Source: Cryptomeria japonica (taxonomy: Eukaryota; Streptophyta; Pinopsida; Cupressales; Cupressaceae). From it: a DNA stretch of 64,000 nucleotides. Each line of letters begins with the position of its first letter. Positions within the stretch are counted from its first letter, which is position 1. A program made the position numbers and the translations under genes. The notes beneath the pieces were generated by a model. It was not told the origin of the DNA. It made no database searches and saw nothing but the letters and a program-made list of their open reading frames with translations. This document shows positions 54,581 through 64,000 of this stretch, in pieces. The stretch is from the NCBI RefSeq assembly GCF_030272615.1, contig NC_081406.1, forward strand, positions 245,513,218 to 245,577,217. Direction: 5' to 3'.

Positions 54581-57500
54581 AACTATTATCTTGTTACTAT
54601 TGATAATCATATATATATAATATATAGTTACCTATCCCTTATTTCTATTGGTTGATTTTGAATGGGTAAGTAAATAAAATTACTAAAAAATATTTACCTC
54701 GAAATCATGTATGGTAGGTATAATATATTGTTTTATCAAATTTTCTAATTGGTCGAGATTTTTCAATAGTTTGGTGTTTGATTTTTATTTATTTGAGTTT
54801 CTAGTATGTTGTCGGGTTAGCTTTCGGATTGGTTTTTCTGCGATTTTAGAGTTCTTTCTTGGATCTTGGATTAGGAATGCTTGTGGATTGGATTCTGGAT
54901 TTTGCTCTACTTCGAATTTATCCTTACCATCACTCATAATTCTGGGTTGGAGGATATGAATCTCTTTCTAATTCATTCTTGGAAAGATCTATTCTCTATG
55001 ATTGAATGTTGTTTGCGGGAATAGGAGTAGTATTATTGTAGATGGAAATGGAATAATGGATTAGGTATAAATATATCCAATTGATAGATTGGGAATTAAA
55101 TTTTGTATGTTTCATGTGATTTTCATCGATTTGGAGTAATTGTCTGAGTATTGCCATGAACGTCACTGTTTGCTTGTTGTGACTTTTGTGATTGGTTGGA
55201 CTTGTTATTTGGGTTAATTGGTAATGTAGTTTAGTTTTCATACTCTCTCTCAAGAGTCTTTGGAATGGTTATGTTTGTTTGTTCATAGTTTTAATTCGGT
55301 TATTGTGATATTACTTTCTCCTAGTATTGTCAGGAGTCTCTATGGCAAATTGTATAGGTTTTGAGCCTAGGATCTAGTTAATTAACTTAGTTTTCCACTT
55401 GATCTTCATTAAATTATTGTTATCATGTCTTTCTGGATGGTTTTAGAATCCAATTTACACGCCTTAGTAAATTTTTGGGTCGTCCGTGAGTGTATCTTTT
55501 AGTTTCTGAGTTTTATGGCTATCTGTTTCATATGCACCAGAAGTAATGTCATATGTGCCAAAATATTTATTAAATTCCCCACTTAATATGTCAAACGTGC
55601 CAGAGTATTGGTCATATGCGCCAAACTGCATTTTCATTGTGTTTTTGAGGTTTTTGGCAATTTCGATCAGTTTTCTTGATTCTAGATTTTTAACAGAGGC
55701 ATGTTGTAATGTGATTGAGGTTCTTGAGGCATTGTGCTATTAATATTTTATGTTTTTGAATTCTTTTGAGCTCCAACAAGAAGTTTTGTACTTGTTCGTT
55801 GAGGTTTTGTATTGTTGCTCTGACAAGTTGAGTGAATCCTTGTTATTTGACGGTGGACTATTGTTGCCCCAGCGAGAGGATATGTTGTGCCTCACTGTAA
55901 AGTTTTATTTGGTGTTATTGGAATTATGTTTTGTCCCTTTTTATGTGTATTTTTCCTCCTTGAGGCTTTTTACTATTGTTGCAATTTTGGCATTATAAGC
56001 TTGATGGATTATTTCTTGATGTATAGTTCTTTGTGGATGATTATGGCTATCATTTATGCTTTGGTTGAATGTTCATGTAATTTCATTATGTTTCTATTGT
56101 TATGTTCACCCTAAGGTATTGGTCCATGGATGGGAGAGTGGGCTCTCGCATGTGTGGATCGCAGTCATGTACAATAGACTTCTGGAAGGGTGTCTAGACC
56201 AACCGAGGAACTACATGTAGAGTTTATGTTTAATTGCAAGTGATAAAAATAATAACTAATTAGTGGGTTGGGTAATAGGATTCACTAAGATAAAGATAAT
56301 GAATTTGAGTTGTGCCCCAATGGCGGGTCCCAGGGAGATGATTTTGGGATGACATATTCCAAGGAAATGGTTTTGGAATCTTTGATTGGGAAGACTGTTA
56401 GTGTGGTAGATTGACCTCCCTTGTTTGGATCGAAGGTTGAGGCGGATTCCACATGGGGCTAACATGTGATGACACTCTTCCCTACATGTGTCCATTATCC
56501 TTATGCCCTTTGTTGCTGATTAAGTCTCTAGGATTTTATTAATTTATGATTAGCCTTGTGATGTGATTGGTTTCATTGTTTTTGGTTGTTATCTTTTGGT
56601 TGTCATGTTGAGTCCCTTGGTTGTTAGGTGTTGGCCTAGATCTTGAGTGTGAGTTGGAACCCCATGTCATCTCTTAGCAGGGGGTGGTTCCTATTTGGTT
56701 CCATATGGTCAGGTGGTTTGATACCTTCTTCCATTAGGATGTTCTTCATTGATGCTAGTGTGTGTGGCTATGGATTCTATGACTCTCCTTTATGCAAATG
56801 GACATGCAGCTGATTTCTGTGTATAAATATTGTAATGTGTATTCATGATGGCATTATAATTGTAAAGAAGACTATGCACTTGTATCATGTACTCTTATGT
56901 AATAGGACTTGATGATGTAAAGACTATGATTTGTAATGGATAAGATGATGTAACATTATGTGGTTCGTGTTGTAAAAAGGTTCATTATGTATAAGAATGA
57001 GATCTTATGTTGGATGAGAGAATAGGATTTTTGGCCTTGTGCATTCTTGTTATAGCATATGATTCTTAATTTGGTGTATAGCATGAGATCCTATTTGGTA
57101 GTGAATTAGTACTTGCTGTTATAATATTGCATACATGTATGGTTAGTAATTTGATGCATTTTGTAGAGGGTAATCTTAAGGAAATATTCTAAATCCATTT
57201 GTAGGAGAAAGATGTAAATAGCTTCATGATGTAGTAATAAGGGGATTAGGAGTATATGATTTGGTACTTAAAATGAACTTAGATATTTGATGGGGGTTAT
57301 GAAGTTATGCATTGGAAATTTTTAATCTTGTGATAAGGAAGGGATGAATAGATCTTAATTGCATTTAATGTTTATGATTTCATAGTGTAGATGTGTTATT
57401 GTGATGTTGCTAGTAAGTAGTGACGTTAAGATACCCTAGGAAAGAATGAATTAATATATATGTTTATGGTTAAGATGTTAATTTAGCTTGCGTTAAATGA

Positions 57501-57673
57501 TGTACTTTTCTATGGTTATGTTCATGATGTTTAATACATTCTTGTGATGTTAATCTATGATTTGAAGTTATGATAGTTTACTATGTTGCATTTATAGATG
57601 AATTTTAAAAAAATATCTCTATTTTGTTAGTTAATTTAATTATTTTCTCTAGAGTATTTTGGCGGGCATTACA
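54581..57673. other. Right part of LTR-H
   Basis: 3.1 kb of non-coding sequence rich in T and G, ending TTTTGGCGGGCATTACA. Four GTCATATG(T/C)GCCA-like words cluster at 55527-55625. Short frames of up to 82 codons have no motif. Confidence 0.65.
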
Positions 57674-57678
57674 CTACA

Positions 57679-58992
57679 TGACACCCTAGGTAAGGATTAA
57701 ATTAGATTGAATGACATATGTCCTCATCCTATGACTTGAGACAATAAAAGATAACATGATCTAAGTTTACCTTGAGTATGGTTGTGTAAAAGGGGAGTAA
57801 TAATTAATTAATTAATATGATTACCTTTTTACTTTAAAAAAAAAACCCATCAAAAAATGTGTTTTTGAATCTCAAAATAATCCCCAATGTTGGGTCCTAA
57901 AATTGGTACTCCACTTCCTAAAATAAAATTTCACTCAGAAGACTAGGATTGCCATCAAGTGTGTGAAAATGGTTCATCAATGAAACAATTCAAGGTTTAA
58001 GGTCAACTCTACCAAAGTGGGTCATCTCTCCTATGCTTGAGTTCATCTTAGATTTGGGAGGGTTTTCCTAAGGGTATACCTTAACAAGTATTAAACTCAA
58101 ATAAAATGGACAACCAAAACATAGCTACAACCAAACCCAATTTCAATCTTAATCCCAAACACTATCAAGATTAAGAAAGGTTGGTTGCATATAACCCCTA
58201 TATAGCTGAAATGTATGCACAAACATGACTCACATTAAATATATCTACTAAATGTTCACTTAAGAATAATTTGCTAGTTATATCAACAATCATGCATGCA
58301 CGAGAAGGATTATTTACCACTAAACTTAAGAATTGTGTTTTTTATTTGGTTGATGTGAGATTGGTGAGGTGGACCAAAGATCAACACTTGTTTGATTGGG
58401 CTACAGAGTCACAAACAATGGAAAAGAAAACAATGAAGGGAAATATAAAAGATTTGATCTAGACACATATGGCATCAAATTACAAGCATTATACAAATAG
58501 AATACTAAGTAATCCAAATTAAACTACATAAATCCATATAAATGAAACAAATAATCATTAAAATACTTGTAATATTTTTAAAATGCTTACACATTTCAAT
58601 TGCACAATACAATTATGTCAACAAGTGTGACAAGAGAAAATCCTCATGGTAATATTTTCCTAGAGATATACAAACAAAGAGTCACTCTTTGTACAATACC
58701 CATATGTATAGTTTTATCTTATGCAATCTTCATGGCTTCATTACCCTTCTACAATTGTACATGGCTTGATTGAATCCCTAGACAAACCCTACACCTGCAT
58801 AGTCTCTAATTGTTACCAAAAGAACCAACCTCCTTTCTCTAGAAAATGATCAAGTTGTGCTTTAAGACTTGTAGAGAATCAAATCCTAATCATTGAACTA
58901 TAGATATTGAAATCCATGGTTTGGATGCACTCTTTCCCCAAAAAAGTGTGTCAAATTGAATAACATCAAATTCTAGCAAGTGTGGTATTCAT
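57679..58992 (+). other. Unassigned AT-rich stretch
   Basis: It flanks LTR-H on the right. The only frame of note (58271-58462, 63 codons) has no recognisable domain. No repeat boundary found. Confidence 0.5.
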
Positions 58993-59009
58993 AACATTCA
59001 TCGTGGATA
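58993..59009 (+). repeat. Left 17-bp direct repeat (candidate TSD)
   Basis: Identical to 60604-60620. The bases on either side differ between the two copies. Confidence 0.85.
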
Positions 59010-60603
59010 CTATCATGATGCCTACTCTGCCGCCCGAGACTCTTGCCCAGCATATTATGAATACTCTTATTTTCATTGTGCCCTCCTTTGTTGTGTTAGT
59101 GGATAGCGTCCCCCCCCCATGCTTTCTGTTGTGGGGATCGATGATGGTGCCCTACCTATGGGTGTTGGTGTTGTGGCTACTTTGTCTAGTGTCGTTATCA
59201 TTGCCTTTGCTAATGATGGTTGTCCTCTTAGGACTTATGCAAGTGTTAAGGCCCCTCTTGAACCTTCTTTTGTTGGTGGGCAAAGATTTTCTCGCATGGC
59301 CGAATTTTCTACTCATCCTCCCAAGGGGAATCATCCTCTTCCTTGTGCCAAGATCTACCCTTTGGTGGTTTGTGGCCAGGATGTGGTGGAAAATGTTGGT
59401 TTCTACCAATGCTATGTGTTGGTGTGTAGATTTTTTGGGTTTTGTCCTCTCCCTGACCTCCACCATTGGGTGAGTGAATCCTTGAAGCCTTTGGTTGCTA
59501 GTAGCATTGAGCTTTATTGTTGTGCTAAAGGATTTTTCATTGCTTCCTTTGCTTCTTCTCATGATCATGACTTGGTGTTGGGAAAGTTGTGGGCTTGGGG
59601 AGTTAACTCTCTCTCTATCAAACCCTGGACAACTTCTTTTAACCCTCTTACCGAATCGCTCAATGTGTGTTCGGTATGGGTTCACCTTCCTAATCTTCCC
59701 CTTCATTTCTGGGAGCATTCTTGTTACAGGGTCATTGGTAGCTCTATAGGCTGATTCTTGAAGGTTGACGATTCCACATCTACCATGGGTCATTCTACCT
59801 TTTCCCTCATTTTAATTGGCATTGACATCTCTATGCCTCTCCCTAGGGATGTGGTTCTTATGGTTGGGAATAGGCCATGGACTCAATCGTTGGATTATGA
59901 GGGCCTCCCCTTTTGTTGTCAGACATTCTTTTCAACGGGTCACTTAGCTTTGGATTGTTCTCTCTCATGCCACAGAGGTGCTACTACTTAGTCGAAAGAT
60001 GCTACTATTGATCACTTGACTGTCAAGGCTTCTGATTCTGATGTTATTGAGGACTCCTCACAAGAGGATGATGACTCATCTTGGGATGAGGTTGTGCCTC
60101 TTACTGTTGTTGAGGCCTCTACTAGCCCTCTCGTTGCTACTAATGTGGCCTCCTCTGGCCTCAAGGCTCCTATACTTGTTGCTCCTATTCTGCAACATCG
60201 ATTTGCTCCTGGTGAATCTACTCCTGATATTGTTTTGTAGCAAAAGTCTTCTCTTGTTGCAGACAAAAATTCTATGAGGATCTCCCCGCTTGATCCTTAT
60301 TATGATGTTCCTAATAATAGTATTGTCTAAACTATTGTTTGTCATTGGTAAAAGAGTAAGTCCCCCCCCGCAAACTCCTCTATGTCAAGTTTTGGGTGTT
60401 TCTCCCCACTCTCGAGTTGAGTTTTTGGGTTGTTGTTGGTTTAGCAATATTTTAATTTTGGTCTTATGGCTTGCTGTTAAAGGCATATCTGACCTAGGTT
60501 TTTTATGGGTCATCACCCTTATTTTGTTGCCTTTCTTTTTTGCCACCTACAGGTTGTTTGTATATAGGGCCAACACCCTTGTTTTGCTTCTTATTTTATT
60601 CAA
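59010..60603 (+). mobile_element. LINE-derived copy with ORF1 and 3' tail but no ORF2
   Basis: Exact 17-bp direct repeats (58993-59009 and 60604-60620, beginning AACATTCATC) flank the segment, the size range of LINE TSDs. Inside are an L1-type ORF1 and a 3' tail ending in TTTTATTCAAAA. No endonuclease or RT sequence follows ORF1, although the 3' end is retained. A partial similarity beyond the repeats (59004-59018 versus 60628-60642) leaves room for a different origin. Confidence 0.6.
59119..60330 (+). pseudogene. Plant L1 ORF1-like protein (DUF4283 and decayed zinc knuckle)
   Basis: ORF1 proteins of plant L1 elements bind the element RNA. One frame runs from 59119 to 60330 with stops at 59752, 59989 and 60238. 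The DUF4283-like domain shows WAWGVNSLSIKPWTTSFNP, then VWVHLPNLPLHFWE and FLKVDDST. The knuckle near 59905-59950 reads FCCQTFFSTGHLALDC; a Phe replaces the second Cys. An acidic Ser/Asp-rich tail follows (SDSDVIEDSSQEDDDSSWDE). Sequence upstream of a C-run (59110-59118) continues in another frame (MMPTLPPETLAQ...), which suggests slippage there and a true start near 59017. Confidence 0.8.
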
Positions 60604-60620
60604 AACATTCATCGTGGATA
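60604..60620 (+). repeat. Right 17-bp direct repeat (candidate TSD)
   Basis: Identical to 58993-59009 and preceded by an A-rich end. Confidence 0.85.
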
Positions 60621-60737
60621 GTTGAGAGAGATACTACCATAATGACAAGTAGGTGGCAAGAAGCATAGCACCACATCTGTTTAATGCTCAAAAATTATTT
60701 GAAATTACCTTTAAAAGAACACAAACACCTTATTCAT

Positions 60738-60781
60738 GCATGTCGATGAAAAGATAGGTTGTCACAACCTTGTCGACATGC
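60738..60781 (+). repeat. Nested inverted repeats
   Basis: Outer arms GCATGTCGA (60738-60746) and TCGACATGC (60773-60781) enclose an inner palindrome, AGGTTGTCACAACCT (60756-60770), with 7-bp arms. No TSD or transposase is seen. Confidence 0.7.
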
Positions 60782-62882
60782 GCCCATGGTCATGAACCAC
60801 ACAAGAAGGTTAATAAGAAAAACATTGATCCATACTGGAGCCTATCACAAAAGTTAAAAAAAGCTTGTCCACTACTAGCAAGATTGTGCAAACCATGTTT
60901 AGAGTTGACAATGTTTCAAGACCCCCATGAATTGTTGGTGTCAACGCTTAGCCCTTCATATTTTTCTTTATTGTGTTTTTCTACATTTGCACACCTTCTT
61001 CCCCTTGCCTTCACTTTATTATCAACGCGTTCTCAAAAGTATGCCAGACTCTACCAAGGTTGCGAGAAATTTGTTTGGATTCGACATGGGTTTGTGAATC
61101 TCTTCCACTTATTGACAAACCTTTCAAATTATTGTCATTTTTCACTTACAAAAGATTTTGAAAACCTTGTTGGGATCCGACAAGGTTGTGAGAACCTTGT
61201 TGGAAATTCACCAAGGTTTTGAAGTCTCCTCTAAACTCTAAAAAAATATTAAACTTGGTCACGTTTATAGAAAGTGTTGGACACCAAAATGTTTTTGAGA
61301 ACCATGTTAGGAGATAACAAAGGTGTTAGAACCTTTTGAACTCATCGAAATATAATGACAACATATTTTTATAATTGAACGATAATGTTAGGAAACCCAA
61401 CTTCGATAAGGTTGTGAAAACTTGTTAATTCTCGATAGAGGTTTCAAAATATCAGGGCAACATCAACAACAAGAAGACTTAAATATAAGGGGTTAGATAA
61501 CCAACATCGAGTATTGACAAGATTGTGAGAACCTTGTTGACATCTGACAAAATTTTAGGACCTCTTCAAAAGGTTGACAAACAATAAAGTACTTAGTCGA
61601 TTTCGAGCGTTTTTGAACTTGGATGATTAATTGAAACAAAAAGATAAAAAACAACATAGAAGGAAAAGACAAGCAAGCACAGGGCCCACATAAATTATCT
61701 CAAATCAGTTATAAAATTGAGATAAAAGGTCTAAAAAAGGATGGGACTCAAGAAAAATTTAGCACAATACCCACCATATGCCTATTTACATAATGTACTT
61801 TTTGATCAATAGATCTATATGATTAACCATATTTCACACAAATATGCTAAATCTACCTAATTTTATTTCAATCAAAGCACTTTTTGAGTTCACTTGTTCG
61901 CTTAGTTTTGTGCTCTTCTATCAATATCACCATCTAATTGTGTTGTGATCCTAACTTCCTACCATGCACACTCAAAAAATGTATTGTTCGATGTTATAAT
62001 TGTTTACATCAATGGTACTTCACAAGCCCATTCATGGACCATCAATCATCAAATTTTGTGAGTATATTGCAAATGTTAGCAAATTCCCTCAAGGTAATCT
62101 AATTATCATCATTATCGATGAAAAGAATGTATGACTATCTTCATTAAGCATTCCAACACTCCAATCAACATCTCTAACTATTTATCAAGTAGATCCTCAT
62201 CCATCACTAATATATGTATATCTCCCCTCCTTTATCATTTATCATACTTATGTGACATGGAATACTATAGGAGGCACCATCTTGTAGCTTGTTATATTAT
62301 ATAAATATGGGATCAAGGCATCATGTAAATATATTTTCGTTAATTAATTTATCATCTCTACTTTGTTACATGATGTCTTATCTTGGAGAGGATCCTCAAA
62401 GTAGAAGTGTTTTTTTTCTTGTGCATGCTCAAGGTCCTTTGATGGAAGTAGTTTCACTATTGTTTCTATCAACTAAATCCTTGATTATCAAACATATATT
62501 TAAAATTGTTCTACAATATGATAAAATGTAAGTAGGCAACTACAATTGAAAACACAAACAAAATACATATTCCATTAATTACAAAGGTTCGAGTACATTT
62601 TTATAGTCCCTAGACTTTGGCTCTTCTCTTCCTTGGTGAATAGGCACAAAGCTCTTAATTCATGGTCATGCTACATGAGGAAATTCATAACACAAATACA
62701 TGAGCCTTGACTAGGACAATCCAAGGAATACTCTACATTCTTGGTTGAACACACTCAATATGTCCCTTCTCTAATGTTTGTTGTTTATTTTGTTGCAAAC
62801 AAAGAGAATACTAGGTGCTAAATATCTAGGCTCATAATGAATAAATAATTATTTGAGGGAGTAGTTGTTTCAATTCTTTACT
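60782..62882 (+). other. Unassigned AT-rich stretch with the palindrome cluster
   Basis: Apart from the palindromic repeats I see no domain, LTR edge or RNA gene. The 150-codon frame at 60770-61222 partly translates the repeats and has no family resemblance. Confidence 0.45.
61053..61540 (+). repeat. Dispersed palindromic repeats of the CAAGGTTGTGAGAACCTTG type
   Basis: Related copies lie at 61053, 61181, 61406 and 61518, with weaker ones near 61082, 61211 and 61318. The copy at 61181-61199 has perfect 7-bp arms. The pair 61164-61170 and 61180-61186 is also inverted. Spacing is irregular, roughly 110 bp for the later copies. Confidence 0.6.
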
Positions 62883-62897
62883 ACCATCACTTGATTT

Positions 62898-63029
62898 TTA
62901 TTTTTATTTTATAGGTAATGGGCCAAAGCCAATAAGGTGTACATACCCTACCCCCTTGTGGGATTTGAACTTGTGACCTCTCTTTCAAGAGCCCAAGTTC
63001 TCCACCACTAGGCCAACTGAGGTTGTATC
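62898..63029 (-). mobile_element. tRNA-derived SINE, 132 bp, 15-bp TSD
   Basis: On the minus strand it reads, in order, a box A (TGGCCTAGTGG, complement of 63005-63015), a box B-like word (GTTCAAATCC, complement of 62961-62970) about 35 bases later, a GGGTAGGGTATGTACACC body and an A/T-rich tail (complement of 62898-62913). Exact 15-bp TSDs ACCATCACTTGATTT lie at 62883-62897 and 63030-63044. RNA polymerase III would transcribe it, and LINE machinery would move it. Confidence 0.9.
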
Positions 63030-63044
63030 ACCATCACTTGATTT

Positions 63045-64000
63045 ATTAATCAAGTTACAAATGTTGTTTTATTTAACAACTCTTATACCATGTTTAATTA
63101 TTCAAAAGGAATATTAATCCTCATTACATTTGGGTTTAAAAAGACATAATAAATGCAATGTGATTGTATGCCCTATAATTATGCCTATTTTCTTTAATAG
63201 AATGCACTTTGATGCATTGGTTGAGTTGTGGAAGTAAGTTGAACACACCTCCATGTAACACTACTTGTGAATGTATATAGAAAAAAACTAAAAGAAGGCA
63301 AAATTGGTCAACTTTTCTTGCGCATCACATCTTTTTCCTTTTCTTTCCCAACCCTATTCTGCTATCCATTTTCCCTGCCATGTTTAGACACTTGTAGTTT
63401 AATACCAAAGTAGGCTACTAGTACCCTTGCATTTAAAGTAGCATTTGTTTAGACAAATGACATTGCCATTCAAAGGGATTGACCTTCTCAAAAGGTTTTC
63501 ATCATGTTTTACAAAAGACTATTAGACATGGCAATTTTCTATGTTGGTTTCACCAAAACCTACAAGATATACAACATAGGAATACCCAACATCAAAATCT
63601 AGTAACTTTGGTAACTGATGTGCTAAGGAACCCATCTTGTTCTACCATTTGTTGGTCAAAACCACACCCCTCTCTATTCCATCCACAACCACTACCATGT
63701 GGATGGTGAGATACAAAATTGAGATCCCCTTGTTCAACTCCCCTAAATGTCTTAAGAGGCAAAACACCTATAATGCTACCAACAACAATTCAAGCTCCTT
63801 TGCAAGCCTAGTATACCTATGAACCGCAATGTTCTTACCTCCAACTTCCACCATTTGTACACTCTCTTCTTCACCCATCAAAGTTGCTTATAAGTGACTT
63901 AGGATCTTACCTAGAATATACTCTTCACTCTCTCAAGTTGATAGTAAACTTCACTCTTTGGTAGGTTGTATGCTTTATTATGCAATAAATTGTTTGTTCC
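63045..64000 (+). other. Unassigned stretch to window end
   Basis: AT-rich, no open frame with recognisable domain, no repeat boundary. It could be host intergenic DNA or an old element. Confidence 0.45.

Larger units (their letters stand above)
24299..57673. mobile_element. LTR-H: solo LTR of about 4.2 kb, split by Gy-2
   Basis: The left end is TGTAGTATCCCTCC at 24299 and the right end is GGCGGGCATTACA at 57673. Exact TSDs CTACA lie at 24294-24298 and 57674-57678. Gy-2 entered at TATAC (25394-25398 and 54576-54580). Without Gy-2 and one TSD copy the LTR measures 4,193 bp. No coding motif is seen inside. On the minus strand it would start TGTAATGCCCGCC, a usual Gypsy LTR start, so minus is the more likely orientation. 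Such a length recalls Ogre/Tat-type giant LTRs, but the family is not proven. Confidence 0.75.

Noticed and set aside
59152-59793. 213-codon open frame on the minus strand
   Set aside because: It is the shadow of the LINE ORF1 frame on the plus strand, which carries the DUF4283-like motifs.
60770-61222. 150-codon open frame as a possible host gene
   Set aside because: No domain, atypical composition, and its second half translates the palindromic repeats.
61053-61540. CRISPR-like array
   Set aside because: This is plant DNA, the copies are diverged and spacing is irregular.
62917-63029. Functional tRNA gene
   Set aside because: Box A and a box B-like word are present but the cloverleaf arms do not pair, and the piece has an A/T-rich tail and a 15-bp TSD, as a SINE does.

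Overview
This is plant nuclear DNA made almost entirely of nested retrotransposons. Every coding trace I can identify belongs to a plant-type element: L1-type LINE, Copia, Tat-lineage Gypsy, non-autonomous LTR elements, a TRIM and a tRNA-derived SINE. I see no intact host gene. The density, depth and age of the nesting suit a very large seed-plant genome, possibly a gymnosperm, but the sequence alone does not fix the species.

Layout. 1-3745: the 3' part of a decayed L1-type LINE, ending in a 188-bp tandem repeat (3747-4285). 3747-14167: 'Gy-1', a pol-less Tat-like Gypsy whose 5' end lies left of the window; a solo LTR (7727-8917, TSD ACACT) splits its coding region. 14871-17891: a minus-strand non-coding LTR element ('NA-G'). 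17971-21327: a 3'-truncated Copia ('Cop-I'). 21990-23662: a minus-strand solo LTR (TSD ATTTC) of the Rt-B family. 24299-57673: one solo LTR of about 4.2 kb ('LTR-H', TSD CTACA), split by everything listed next.

The nest inside LTR-H. 'Gy-2' is a Tat-lineage Gypsy at 25399-54575 (TSD TATAC) with gag, protease, G-patch, RT, two RNase H domains and integrase. Its leader carries a 344-bp TRIM (26749-27092). Its integrase is split by a minus-strand solo LTR (50383-51349, TSD GTCTT). Its RT is split by 'Rt-B' (33613-48067, TSD AACTA). Rt-B is a large LTR element with a coiled-coil/zinc-knuckle gag-like ORF and a second ORF of about 1,100 codons that I do not recognise, and it has no pol of its own. 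Rt-B is interrupted by a near-complete Copia ('Cop-C', 35955-40917) and by a minus-strand solo LTR of its own family (43395-44887). The order of insertion is therefore LTR-H, then Gy-2, then Rt-B, then Cop-C.

Right side. 57679-58992 is unassigned. 59010-60603 is a LINE-derived copy with ORF1 and a 3' tail but no ORF2, between exact 17-bp direct repeats. 60621-62882 is mostly unassigned AT-rich DNA with a cluster of short palindromic repeats. 62898-63029 is a minus-strand tRNA-derived SINE with a 15-bp TSD. The rest is unassigned.

How the parts relate. Gy-1 and Gy-2 share leader and 3'-UTR signals, so Gy-1 could have used proteins from a Gy-2-like element. Rt-B, NA-G, the TRIM and the ORF1-only LINE also lack enzymes and would need helpers. 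All coding regions carry stops, and none looks active now. Boundaries come from reading TG...CA ends, primer sites, polypurine tracts and target-site duplications (TSDs) by eye; family names come from protein motifs.
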